Shown in pieces: positions 1 through 11,000 of a DNA stretch of 64,000 bases. The stretch is taken from contig NC_092091.1 of the NCBI RefSeq assembly GCF_045679555.1, forward strand, positions 85,066,877-85,130,876. The letters are read 5' to 3'. This DNA comes from Salvelinus alpinus (Eukaryota > Chordata > Actinopteri > Salmoniformes > Salmonidae). The notes under the pieces were generated by a model. That model saw nothing but the letters and a program-made list of their open reading frames with translations. It made no database searches and had not been told where the DNA came from. A program made the translations under genes and the position numbers. The stretch's first letter is position 1. The number at the start of each line of letters is the position of its first letter.

Positions 1-712
1 CTTCACTTACCTTTGCTGATCTTCGTCGGAATGCACTCCCAGGACTCCCACTTCCACAAGAAATGTTCGTTTTGTTCGGTAATGTCCATCATTTATGTCC
101 AAATAGCTATTTTTGTTAGGGCGTTAGGTTCACATATCCAAACGCTTGTGCAGGTCCCGCATAACTTCGGACAAAAACTTCAAAAAGTTATATTACAGGT
201 TGAAGAAACATTTCAAACTAAGTATAGAATCAATCTTTAGGGTGTTGTTATCATAAATCTTCAATAAAGTTCCAACTGGAGAATTCCTTTATGTCTAGAG
301 AAGCAATGGAACGCAGGTCGATATCATGTGGAATGCGCGTGACCAGGAAATGGCTCTCTGCCAGTAACCTGACTCATTCAGCTCTTATTCAGCCCCACAA
401 CACAGGAGAAGCCTCATTCAAGTTTCTAAAAACGGTTGACATCTAGTGGAAGCCCTAGGAAGTGCAACATAATTCATATCCCACTGTGAATTCAATAGGG
501 CATGGGTTGAAAATCGACCAACCTCAGAGTTCTGTTATACTCACAGACATCATTCAAACAGTTTTAGAAACGTTGAGTGTTTTCTATCCAATACTAATAA
601 TAATATGCATATATTAGCAACTGGGACTGAGTAGCAGGCCGTTTACTCTGGGCACCTCTGGGCACCTTTCATCCAAGCTACTCAATACTGCCCCTGCAGC
701 CATAAGAAGTTA
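1..712 (-). mobile_element. TTAA-terminal DNA element, copy 1 (partial, antisense)
   Basis: Read on the minus strand, the piece at 541-712 matches the left end of the elements at 13764, 27891 and 50409. The shared parts are the TATGCATAT stretch, the 'gagtgttttctatcc' block and the terminal GGCTGCAGGGGC. It ends at 712 in GCAGCCATAAGAAGTTAA, the complement of the element's left terminus. The inner part (1-540) differs from the other copies, so this is another subfamily, and the element continues upstream of the window. The small ORFs here have no recognisable product. The TTAA at the end suggests piggyBac-like target use, but no transposase is present. Confidence 0.55.
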
Positions 713-1745
713 ATGCGTTTGAGCCAATCAATTGTGCTGTGACAAGGTAGGGGTCGTATACAGGAGATGTATTTATTTTAAGGGGTAAAAGACCAAGTCC
801 ATAAGGCAAGAACATAAGTTCATTAGTGTTACCAGCATCAGAAATTGCAGCCCAAATAAATGCTTCACAGAATTTGAGTAACAAACACATCTCAACATCA
901 ACTGTTCAGAGGTGCATGAATCAGGCCTTCTTGGTTGCTGCAAAGAAACCACTACTAAAGGACACCAATAAAAAGAAGACACTTGTTTGGGCCAAAAAAC
1001 ACAAGCAATGGACATTAGACAGTTGGAAATCTGTCCTTTGGCCTGACTAGTCCAAATTGAAAATAGTGGTTCCAACCGCCGTATCATTGTGAGAAGCAGA
1101 GTAGGTGAACAGATGATCTCTGCATGAGTTGTTCCCACCGTGAAACATGGAGGAGGTCTGATGGTGTGGGGGTCCCTTGCTATTGACACTCAGTGATTTA
1201 TTTAGAATTCAAGGCACACTTAACCAGCATGGCTACCACAGCATTTTGCAGCGATACGCCATCCCATCTGGTTTGCACTCAGTGGGACTATCATCTGTTT
1301 TTCATCAGGACAATTACCCAAAACACCTCCAGGTTGTGTAAGGTTTATTTGACCAAGAAGGAGAGTGATGGAGAGCTGCATCAGATGACCTGGCCTCCAC
1401 AATCACCCGACCTCAACCCAATTGAGATGGTTTGGGATTCGTCGGACCGCAGAGTGAAGGAAAAGCAGCCAACAAGTTATCAGCATATGTGGGAACTCAT
1501 TCAAGACCGTTGGAAAAGCATTCCAGGTGAAGCTGGTTGAGAGAATGTCAAGAGTGTGCAAAGCTGTCATCAAAGCAAAGGGAGGCTACTTTGAATAATC
1601 TAAAATGATTCGTTACAAAAAGATTCCATATGTGTTATTTTATAGTTTTGATGTCTTTACTATTATTCTACAATGTAGAAAAAAGTAAAAATAAAGAGAA
1701 CCCCTTGAATGAGTAGGTGTGTCCAAACTTTTGACCGGTACTCTA
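713..1745 (+). mobile_element. Tc1-like transposon remnant with dead transposase
   Basis: The sequence follows the salmonid Tc1 consensus in sense orientation. It includes a transposase part in 826-1050 with a helix-turn-helix-like stretch, and a C-terminal part in 1193-1540 that contains the DDE-region motif SPDLNPIEMVWD. It ends near 1740 in the usual Tc1 inverted terminus (gtgtccaaacttttgac). The 5' inverted terminus is missing. About 250 bp of the N-terminal coding part is deleted near 817, and stops and frameshifts separate the pieces. The copy cannot make a transposase. It abuts the TTAA element at 712, which may have inserted into it; the 5' half would then lie before the window. Confidence 0.85.
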
Positions 1746-2216
1746 TATATATTTTTTGGGGGCGGGGCCTGTTTTGCGTGTTATTTTGGCATTAACACGT
1801 GACATATCTGTTTGCAAACAATGTAATATATATATATATCATTGAGTTAATAAAGCCGCATACAAACATGGCCTCTGTTTTGTTTTCTAGAGTAAGGCAG
1901 ATACAAAATGCAGGTGTTTCAGCCTAGCTCAGTGCTTTCTGTGGTGGGGCATGCCAGTGGAAAATAGGAGCAATGCGCCGTGATTGGCTCAGTGTTCTGT
2001 CACTCATGGGGACACTATGTCACCACTAAGTCTAAGTCCTTAGTAAGGGTAGACATCAAACATGTATGCCCTTTGGGTCCTTCCAAGAAGGCTCAAGGTC
2101 ATTGGCCACAGATAAAATGACGTCAAATCAACATCCAACTTTCAAAATCTTAGCTAGCAGTTATCATCATGAATCAAGTTGACATTCTTTTTTTTTTTTC
2201 TTTTTTTTTTTTTCTC

Positions 2217-2402
2217 CCCAATTGTCGTGGTATCCAATCGCTAGTAATTACTATCTTGTCTCATCGCTACAACTCCCGTACGGGCTCGGGAGAGACGAAG
2301 GTCGAAAGCCATGCGTCCTCCGAAGCACAACCCAACCGCACTGCTTCTTTAACACAGCGCGCCTCCAACCCGGAAGCCAGCCGCACCAATGTGTCGGATT
2401 AA
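2217..2402 (-). mobile_element. SINE tail, antisense, 5'-truncated
   Basis: This matches the tail half of a salmonid tRNA-derived SINE in reverse (the region with 'acgggctcgggagagacg' and 'ggaagccagccgcaccaa'). The tRNA-like head with A and B boxes is absent. The T-rich run at 2188-2216 is the complement of the A-rich tail. Identification rests on recall. Confidence 0.55.
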
Positions 2403-2424
2403 GGAGGCGGGAAAAAACATTGTT

Positions 2425-2938
2425 TAAGTGGGGTCCACGTCCCGCGCCAGAGCCGCCACCGCGGACAGACGGCCACCCAGACCCTCCCCTAGAGTTTAGG
2501 AGGTGCGCCCGGAGTTCGCACCTTAAGGGGGGGGGGGGGGTTCTGTCACGTTCCTGACCTGTTTTCCCTTGTTTTTGTATTTATTTAGTATGGTCAGGGC
2601 GTGAGTTGGGTGGGTTGTCGATGTGTGATTTTTATGTTGGGATTTTGTGTGTTCGGCCTGGTATGATTCTCAATCAGAGGCAGCTGTCAATCGTTGTCCC
2701 TGATTGAGAATCATACTTAGGCAGCCAGGGTTTTACGTGTGTTTTGTGGGTGTTTGTTCTTGTGTCAGTGTTTCGCCACACGGGACTGTCACGGTAGTTA
2801 TTTTGTTATTTTGTATCGCATATTGTTTTGTTATATATTAAATCACTATGGAAACTAACCACTCTGCGTATTGGTCCGATCCTTCTCGCCTCTCCTCCGA
2901 GGAGGAGGAGGAGGAGGAAGAAAATGACTATCGTTACA
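2425..2938 (+). mobile_element. 3' remnant of an LTR element (polypurine tract and LTR)
   Basis: Positions 2425-2543 match the last internal stretch of the LTR element at 56352-59500, ending in a run of about 14 G. The LTR runs 2544-2938, from TGTCACG to CGTTACA (about 395 bp). It is closely related to the solo LTR at 40777 and more distantly to the pair at 56352 and 59029. It contains the palindromic pair 'gattctcaatcagagg' / 'tgattgagaatc'. The 5' LTR and body are lost. Confidence 0.8.
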
Positions 2939-3190
2939 CATATCAAGGCAGTAAATGAGGCTGAATGAACTATTTCGCTGCCAGACAAGGCTCCACTGAC
3001 AGCCAAGTGTAGCAGTGGTGAGATGTTGGGACTCTGCTGTTGGGACAGCTTTATGTGGGCCCTAATCGTTTGTGTGCACCGTTTGTCAACGTTATAGTGC
3101 AATGAATGTATTGTTTAGTGTTGTGTTGTGTAGTGACTTTGCTGCGTCCCACTATATATATTTTTTCCCCTAACAATATTTACATGCTAA

Positions 3191-4348
3191 AATTGCCACT
3201 GAACACGAAATATGTTGTATATCTCCTTAAGTGTTCCTGTAACTTGTATTATGTGGTTATTAAGACTGAAACGTGACCTTAAGACGAGCAAATGTGAACA
3301 TAAGAGCTCCATTCACAACCATGATGAAACATCCCCTGTTGCCGGATATTTCAACAGACATAATCATGAACTAAGTACCTAATATGTTCATTGGATTGGT
3401 GAAGGCGCCACAAAGGGGAGGAGACAGGGATGAATGACTTCTACAAAGAGATACATATTGGACAGACCGCTTGGTCAATCTTGCCCCAGGAGGCCTCAAT
3501 GAGGAATGTTATTTTTCTTGTTTTGTTTGTACTAGGTTCTAAATAGGTCAAACATTTGGTTAATGACATCATAATGAAAGATAATGACATCATAACGACA
3601 TGTAATGACATCATAATGAATTTGTATTGTCTCACAGTCTTAATATGACTGTCATGTTTCCCCCACAGCGCACTCTGCTGGGATCACTTGATAGGGCCAA
3701 TACTGAATGTGAATTTATAATTATGCCCACCTGTGTGGTATTGTTGAAGTGACATTGATTGCCATTGCCTTGCACGCTGAAGAAGAGCTCATGTCTGAAG
3801 CGTTTGTGCGGCAATGAACATTTCAATTTAAGTTTATTTACCGGAGTGCTGTCCTATTTCAGTTCTTTAGTTTAGTGAGTCCACCAGATCAGAGGCAGTG
3901 GTGATGACCGCACGTTCTATCAGTAAGTGCCTGAGTTGGACCATTTTTCTGTCCTGAAAAGCATTCAAAATGTAGCAAGTACTTTTGGGTTTCAGATAAA
4001 ATGTACGGGAGTAAAACGTTTATCTGAATTAATTGGAGTTAAAGTGGTCAAAAATATAAATAGGAGGGTAAAATACAGATACCCCCAAAAACGACATAGC
4101 TATTACTTCAATCACATTCTTACTTACTTACTTTACAGCTACACACACATTTAATTAAGCATTAATCATTATATGAGCTCAGCAGTTTTACAGCTTGTTT
4201 GTCTGGTTTAGTTATCAGTGTTGTCATTATGTCTGAAATGGCCTCCTATTGCAAATGTAGTAACATGTTGTGCACTATGTGATTTCCATTCTAATATGTG
4301 GGAATGGGACAATATTGTGAAGCCTACTGAATGACTGGATCTGGTTCA
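3191..4348. other. No gene seen; possible Penelope-type tail at 3770-3830
   Basis: No credible coding sequence was found; the ORFs here are short and unlike any family I know. Positions 3560-3620 hold three copies of 'aatgacatcataa'. Positions 3770-3820 ('gctgaagaagagctc', then 'tgaagcgtttgtgcgg') resemble a decayed version of the Penelope-like 3' tail seen complete at 7477-7515. Confidence 0.3.
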
Positions 4349-5200
4349 TTTGGAATCCACCCCAGAGCCGCAGTAAGACATTCCATTTCCCCTACACACA
4401 TCCCACCTCTAGGGGGCAGCAGACTTCACCCCAGAGCCACAGTAAGACATTCCATTTCCCCTACACACATCTCACCTCTAGGGGGAAGCAGACTTCACCC
4501 CAGAGCCGCAGTAAGACATTCCATTTCCCCTACACACATCCCACCTCTAGGGGGCAGCAGACTTCACCCCAGAGCCACAGTAAGACTTTCCAATTCCCCT
4601 ACCCACATCTCACCTCTAGGGGGCAGCAGACTTCACCCCAGAGCCACAGTAAGACTTTCCATTTCTCCTACCCACTTCTCACCTCTAGGGGCAGCAGACT
4701 TCACCCCAGAGCCACAGTAAGACTTTCCATTTCCCCTACCCACATCTCACCTCTAGGGGGCAGCAGACTCCACCCCAGAGCCACAGTAAGACTTTCCATT
4801 TCTCCTACCCACATCTCACCTCTAGGGGCAGCAGACTTCACCCCAGAGCCACAGTAAGACTTTCCATTTCTCCTACCCACTTCTCACCTCTAGGGGCAGC
4901 AGACTTCACCCCAGAGCCACAGTAAGACTTTCCATTTCCCCTACCCACTTCTCACCTCTAGGGGGCAGCAGACTCCACCCCAGATCCACAGTAAGGCATT
5001 CCATTTCCCCTACCCACATCTCACCTCTAGGAGGCAGCAGACTTCACCCCAGAGCCACAGTAAGACATTCCATTCCGTTTCCCACATCTCTCCTGTAGGG
5101 GCAGCAGACTTCACCCCAGAGCCACAGTAAGACAATCCATTTCCGTTTCCCACATCCCACCTCTAGGGGGCAGCAGACTTCACCCCAGAGCCACCCTATT
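4349..5200. repeat. 69-bp minisatellite, about 12 units
   Basis: The unit contains 'cacctctagggggcagcag' followed by 'cttcaccccagagccacag'. Units differ by point changes and by loss of one G in the G-run. Since 69 is a multiple of three, the array stays open for about 390 bp (4331-4720); this is not a gene. Confidence 0.95.
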
Positions 5201-5221
5201 CCTTGCATAGAGTGCACTACT

Positions 5222-5440
5222 TTTGATAATCAATCAATCAATCAAATGTATTTATAAAGCCCTTCTTACGTCAGTTGATGTCACAAAGTGCTGTACAGAA
5301 ACTCAGCCTAAAACCCCAAACAGCAAGCAATGCAGGCGTAGAGGCACGGCGGCTAGGAAAAACTCCCTAGAAAGGCCAGAACCTAGAAAGAAACCTAGAG
5401 AGGAACCAGGCTATGAGGGGTGGCCAGAACCAGGCTATGA
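5222..5440 (+). repeat. Salmonid 1-kb dispersed repeat, left half
   Basis: It starts with 'atcaatcaaatgtattta' and runs through 'aaaccccaaacagcaagc' to 'gaggaaccaggctatgag'. A longer copy lies at 15536-16411. The right half resumes at 7572, so the Penelope-like element inserted here. The first ~75 codons of the long ORF starting at 5223 come from this repeat, not from the reverse transcriptase. Confidence 0.75.
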
Positions 5441-5447
5441 GTGTCAT

Positions 5448-6944
5448 AGACAGCTGCTTGACAACACCTTTTACAAGAAACTCAGAAGTGACCCCACTTC
5501 TGAATTTCAGAATACTATCTTAACTGTCCTAGATGGGTATTTAGGTTGTGGTCAGATAACCAAAAAAGAACATGACTTTTTGGCTATTCAACACCCTAAA
5601 ATTTCCACTTTCTATACTTTGCCGAAATTACACAAGAATGTTACAAAACCTCCAGGGCGCCCTATTGTAGCGGGCATTGATGCAGTAACGGCCCCTCTTT
5701 CTACTTTTGTTGACTTTTTTATTAGACCACTCGCAGAACAGCTCCCCTCCTTTGTAAAGGACACCAGCAGTATGATCTCTATCATAGAATCTCTTGATCC
5801 TCTCCCTGAGAACACATTGTTAGTTACTTTTGATGTTGAGTCGTTATACACTAATATTCCTCACGAGGGCGGTATTGAAGCTATGGAACATTTTCTTCTG
5901 CAACGTGACCCCAATAAACTACCTTCCAGTGAATGCATTATAACATTGGCTGAAATAGTACTTACACACAACTATTTCATGTTTCTAAATGATTCCTTTA
6001 TTCAGACGAAGGGTACTGCTATGGGATCCCCCATGGCTCCTAACTATGCTAATTTGTATGTGGGTTACATGGAGAAACAGTCTATTTTCAATCCTCTCAA
6101 AAATGTTTTCTTGCCTAACATTATTTGGAAACGGTATATTGATGATATTTTTGTTCTATGGAGGGGTGATGCAAAACAGCTCCAGGCGTTCCATGATTTT
6201 CTTAACTCCTGTTCTGAACATTTGAGATTTACTATGCAATCTGATACACGTCAAATCAGTTTTCTTGATCTTCTGATCTTGTGTGAAGATAATGTTCTAT
6301 ACACTGATCTTTACAGGAAACCTACTGATCGTAACAGTTTGTTGAGGGCTGACAGTTGTCACCCACTTCCCTTGAAAAATAGTTTGCCCTACAGCCAATT
6401 CTGTCGAATCAAAAGAATTTGCAAAAAACAATCAGATTTCGACAGAAATATGGCTGAGACGCAAAGAAAGTTCAAGGAGAGGGGGTACAAAAATGATCAG
6501 ATTAATAATGCCATTGAAAAAATTCAAAACAAAACGAGACATGACCTTTTTCAAGGGCAGTCTCACAAAAAGACGCATTCTTGCATTCTAACTACCCACT
6601 ATTCAAAGCGCTCTGAACAAATTAAGGGAATCGTTCACAAACATTGGCATATTCTAAAATCCGATGATAGTCTCGGTAATGTGTTTTCGGACCTTCCCTT
6701 GGTCGTATTTTCGCGGTGCAGAAATCTCAGAGACCAATTGGTACACTCTGATTTAACCCCCCAAGATATTCCTGAACAACGTCTATTTGCGCCCCTACTG
6801 GATGGAAACTACAAGTGTAATGGCTGTGCCCAATGCAATGGCACTTATAAATGTAGATCCTTCAAACATCCACAAACAGGGAAATCGATCCCAATCAAAG
6901 GTGTTATTACGTGCTCCACTAAGGCAGTTATTTATCTTTTATAA
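5448..6944 (+). pseudogene. Penelope-like reverse transcriptase
   Basis: The coding part is about 500 codons without a stop. Visible motifs in order are FYTLPKLHK with PPGRPIV (near 5610-5670), VTFDVESLYTNIPH (near 5825), the fingers/palm motif TKGTAMGSPMAP (near 6008), the catalytic box YIDDIFVLW with its Asp pair at 6141-6146, and FLDLL then YRKPTDRNSLL (6260-6345). A cysteine cluster (CNGCAQCNGTYKC, near 6817) precedes the endonuclease, as in family members. The frame closes at 6942-6944, in the middle of the expected RT-endonuclease linker. The start is not native: the upstream ATG at 5223 belongs to the flanking repeat. The long intact frame suggests a fairly young copy. Confidence 0.9.
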
Positions 6945-7246
6945 CTTGTCCTTGTGGTAAAAATTATGTGGGTAAAACAAAGCGTGAATTAAAAGTACGT
7001 ATCTCAGAGCATCGTAGCACCATTAGGTGCAAAAACTTGACCTACCCAGTTGCGGCCCACTTTTTGGAGGCAGGCCACTCGATTTCATCTTTGCGTTATA
7101 TTGGCATCGAACATGTCACCCTCCCCAGGAAAGGGGGTGACCTTGATAATTTATTGTTAAGACGAGAGGCTGCTTGGATATTTAATTTAAAGACCCTTGC
7201 TCCCTTCGGTCTTAACGTGGACTTTGATCTGAAGCCATTCTTGTGA
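6945..7246 (+). pseudogene. GIY-YIG endonuclease domain of the Penelope-like element
   Basis: Downstream of the RT stop, another frame encodes the usual CPCG..YVGKT..EL..R..EH pattern, with YVGKT at 6965-6979 and ISEH near 7000. This is the Penelope-type GIY-YIG endonuclease, which nicks target DNA for integration. It ends with the stop after FDLKPFL at 7246. It is shifted relative to the RT frame by a small indel in the T-rich stretch at 6930-6945, so the two domains are not joined in this copy. Confidence 0.85.
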
Positions 7247-7476
7247 TTGTTGTGTTTGTTGTGACTTTGCCATTGTGGTTGTTTGTAGGCTTGTGTGGTC
7301 TTTAGTGAGTCTATGATCGTATGCTATTCATTTGTATTTATTGTATGTTGCTCTTTCTATGCCATTTTAATATGAGAAATTAACCAATGATATTAGGCCA
7401 CTCTTGGCCATGATTACAGACACCTGTGTGTCTTGACACTATATATAAACGAGTCATCCCGCAGTGTCTGTGATTG

Positions 7477-7515
7477 TACCCTGATGAAGACGGCTTGCCT
7501 GTCGAAACGTTGGTA
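7477..7515 (+). ncRNA. Hammerhead-ribozyme-like motif in the Penelope-like 3' tail
   Basis: The catalytic box CTGATGA (7481-7487) is followed by a 5-bp hairpin (GACGG 7489-7493 with CTGTC 7499-7503, one G-U pair) and then GAAA (7504-7507). CGTT follows, and GGTA (7512-7515) can pair with TACC (7477-7480). GTT at 7509-7511 would be the cleavage triplet. Penelope-like elements are known to carry such ribozymes with a very short stem III. Whether this copy cleaves is not known. Confidence 0.6.
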
Positions 7516-7571
7516 AATTAAATATTTTTGCATCTGAGCTCCTAGAGTGTGCGGCTCTCTTTTATTTCCAG

Positions 7572-7881
7572 GTTGAGAGTATAACAGAACATGGCCAAGA
7601 TGTTCAAATGTTCATAGATTACCAGCAGGGTCAAATAACAATAATCACATCACAGTGGTTGTCAAGGGTGCAACAGGTCAGCACCTCAGGAGTAAATATC
7701 AGTTGGCTTTTCATGGCCAATCATTCAGAGTATCTCTACCGCTCCTGCTGTCTGTAGAGAGTTGAAAAAACAGCACGTCCGGTGAACAGGTCAGGGTTCC
7801 ATAGCCGCAGGCAGAACAGTTGAAACTGGAGCAGCAGCACGGCCAGGTAGTCCTGAGGCATGGTCCTAGGGCTCAGGTCCT
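7572..7881 (+). repeat. Salmonid 1-kb dispersed repeat, right half
   Basis: This continues the repeat broken at 5440: 'taacagaacatggccaag', 'ggtcagggttccatagcc' and 'ggcatggtcctagggctc', in the same order as the copy at 15760-16095. No coding capacity is seen. Confidence 0.75.
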
Positions 7882-7886
7882 CCGAG

Positions 7887-7945
<59 letters not shown>

Positions 7946-7990
7946 AAAGAGAGAAAGAAAAAGTGAAAAGAGAGAAAGAGAGAGAGAATT
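7882..7990. repeat. GAAA microsatellite
   Basis: About 15 uninterrupted GAAA units followed by an impure GA-rich tail. It grew from the 'gagagagaaagaaagag' stretch that the dispersed repeat carries at this place (compare 16096-16130). Confidence 0.95.
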
Positions 7991-8025
7991 AGAGAGATCA
8001 TACTTAAATTTACATTGGAGAGTGT

Positions 8026-11000
8026 AAGAGTCCTATTCCCTGTATAGTGCAGTACTGTTGATAGGAGTCTTATTCCCTGTATAGTGCACTACTTTTGATA
8101 AGAGTCCTATTCCCTGTATAGTGCACTACTGTTGATAGGAGTCCTATTCCCTGTATAGTGGACTACTGTTGATAAGAGTCCTATTCCCTGTATAGTGCAC
8201 TACTGTTGATAAGAGTCCTATTCCCTGTATAGTGCACTACTGTTGATAAGAGTCCTATTCCCTGTATAGTGCACTACTGTTGATAGGAGTCTTATTCCCT
8301 GTATAGTGCACTACTTTTGATAAGAGTCTTATTCCCTGTATAGTGCACTACTGTTGATAGGAGTCCTATTCCCTGTATAGTGGACTACTGTTGATAAGAG
8401 TCCTATTCCCTGTATAGTGCACTACTGTTGATAAGAGTCCTATTCCCTGTATAGTGCACTACTTTTGATAAGAGTCCTATTCCCTGTATAGTGCACTACT
8501 TTTGATAAGAGTCCTATTCCCTGTATAGTGCACTACTGTTGATAAGAGTCCTGTTCCCTGTATAGTGCACTACTGTTGATAAGAGTCCTATTCCCTGTAT
8601 AGTGCACTACTTTTGATAAGAGTCCTATTCCCTGTATAGTGCAGTACTGTTGATAGGAGTCTTATTCCCTGTATAGTGCACTACTTTTGATAAGAGTCCT
8701 ATTCCCTGTATAGTGCACTACTGTTGATAGGAGTCCTATTCCCTGTATAGTGGACTACTGTTGATAAGAGTCCTATTCCCTGTATAGTGCACTACTGTTG
8801 ATAAGAGTCCTATTCCCTGTATAGTGCACTACTGTTGATAAGAGTCCTATTCCCTGTATAGTGCACTACTGTTGATAGGAGTCTTATTCCCTGTATAGTG
8901 CACTACTTTTGATAAGAGTCTTATTCCCTGTATAGTGCACTACTGTTGATAGGAGTCCTATTCCCTGTATAGTGGACTACTGTTGATAAGAGTCCTATTC
9001 CCTGTATAGTGCACTACTGTTGATAAGAGTCCTATTCCCTGTATAGTGCACTACTTTTGATAAGAGTCCTATTCCCTGTATAGTGCACTACTTTTGATAA
9101 GAGTCCTATTCCCTGTATAGTGCACTACTGTTGATAAGAGTCCTGTTCCCTGTATAGTGCACTACTGTTGATAAGAGTCCTATTCCCTGTATAGTGCACT
9201 ACTTTTGATAAGAGTCCTATTCCCTGTATAGTGCACTACTATTGATAAGAGTCCTATTCCCTGTATAGTGCACTACTTTTGATAAGAGTCCTATTCCCTG
9301 TATAGTGCACTACTGTTGATAAGAGTCCTGTTCCCTGTATAGTGCACTACTGTTGATAAGAGTCCAATTCCCTGTATAGTGCACTACTGTTGATAAGAGT
9401 CCTGTTCCCTGTATAGTGCACTACTTTTGATAAGAGTCCTGTTCCCTGTATAGTGCACTACTTTTGATAAGAGTCCTGTTCCCTGTATAGTGCACTACTG
9501 TTGATAAGAGTCCTGTTCCCTGTATAGTGCACTACTGTTGATAAGAGTCCTGTTCCCTGTATAGTGCACTACTGTTGATAAGAGTCCTGTTCCCTGTATA
9601 GTGCACTACTTTTGATAAGAGTCCTATTCCTTGTATAGTGCACTACTTTGATAAGAGTCCTGTTCCCTGTATAGTGCACTACTTTTGATAAGAGTCCTGT
9701 TCCCTGTATAGTGCACTACTGTTGATAAGAGTCCTGTTCCCTGTATAGTGCACTACTGTTGATAAGAGTCCTGTTCCCTGTATAGTGCACTACTTTTGAT
9801 AAGAGTCCTGTTCCCTGTATAGTGCTCTACTGTTGATAAGAGTCCTGTTCCCTGTATAGTGCACTACTGTTGATAAGAGTCCTATTCCCTGTATAGTGCA
9901 CTACTGTTGATAAGAGTCTTATTCCCTGTATAGTGCACTACTTTTGATAAGAGTCCTGTTTCCTGTATAGTGCACTACTGTTGATAAGAGTCCTGTTCCC
10001 TGTATAGTGCACTACTGTTGATAAGAGTCCTGTTCCCTTAATAGTGCACTACTGTTGATAAGAGTCCTGTTCCCTGTATAGTGCACTACTGTTGATAAGA
10101 GTCCTGTTCCCTGTATAGTGCACTACTTTTGATAAGAGTCCTGTTCCCTGTATAGTGCACTACTGTTGATACGAGTCCTGTTCCCTGTATAGTGCACTAC
10201 TGTTGATAAGAGTCCTGTTCCCTGTATAGTGCACTACTGTTGATAAGAGTCCTGTTCCCTGTATAGTGCACTACTGTTGATAAGAGTCCTGTTCCCTGTA
10301 TAGTGCACTACTTTTGATGAGAGTCCTGTTCCCTGTATAGTGCACTACTGTTGATAAGAGTCCTGTTCCCTGTATAGTGCACTACTGTTGATAAGAGTCC
10401 TGTTCCCTGTATAGTGCACTACTGTTGATAAGAGTCCTGTTCCCTGTATAGTGCACTACTTTTGATAAGAGTCCTGTTCCCTGTATAGTGCACTACTGTT
10501 GATAAGAGTCCTGTTCCCTGTATAGTGCACTACTGTTGATAAGAGTCCTGTTCCCTGTATAGTGCACTACTTTTGATAAGAGTCCTGTTCCCTGTATAGT
10601 GCACTACTGTTGATAAGAGTCCTGTTCCCTGTATAGTGCACTACTGTTGATAAGAGTCCTGTTCCCTGTATAGTGCACTACTGTTGATAAGAGTCCTGTT
10701 CCCTGTATGGTGCACTACTTTTGATAAGAGTCCTATTCCCTGTATAGTGCACTACTGTTGATAGGAGTCTTATTCCCTGTATAGTGCACTACTTTTGATA
10801 AGAGTCCTATTCCCTGTATAGTGGACTACTGTTGATAAGAGTCCTATTCCCTGTATAGTGCACTACTGTTGATAAGAGTCCTATTCCCTGTATAGTGCAC
10901 TACTGTTGATAAGAGTCCTATTCCCTGTATAGTGCACTACTTTTGATAAGAGTCCTATTCCCTGTATAGTGCACTACTTTTGATAAGAGTCCTATTCCCT

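Larger units (their letters stand above)
1746..3190. repeat. Salmonid dispersed repeat, split by later insertions
   Basis: The two outer parts, 1746-2178 and 2940-3190, look like parts of one common salmonid interspersed repeat (recognised by recall, class unknown). The left part holds 'gttaataaagccgcatac' and 'tagctagcagttatcatc'; the right part holds 'gcagtaaatgaggctgaatg'. Between them lie a T-rich tract, an antisense SINE tail and an LTR remnant, which suggests nested insertion. No coding capacity is seen. Confidence 0.45.
5441..7571 (+). mobile_element. Penelope-like retroelement, 5'-truncated
   Basis: The element lies in sense orientation inside a dispersed repeat whose halves flank it. 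In order it holds a reverse transcriptase, a cysteine-bearing linker, a GIY-YIG endonuclease and a 3' tail with a hammerhead-like core and the usual end 'gagctcctagagtgtgcgg'. Penelope-like elements are retroelements, not viruses; their enzyme primes from nicked DNA. The N-terminal part of the RT is missing and the RT and endonuclease are in different frames, so this copy is probably inactive. Confidence 0.9.

Noticed and set aside
13..240. 75-codon frame at the window start
   Set aside because: Lies in the inner part of a non-coding TTAA-type element; no domain.
4331..4720. 129-codon frame with PRAAVRHSISPTHIPPLGGS
   Set aside because: 69-bp minisatellite; the frame breaks where the G-run loses a base.
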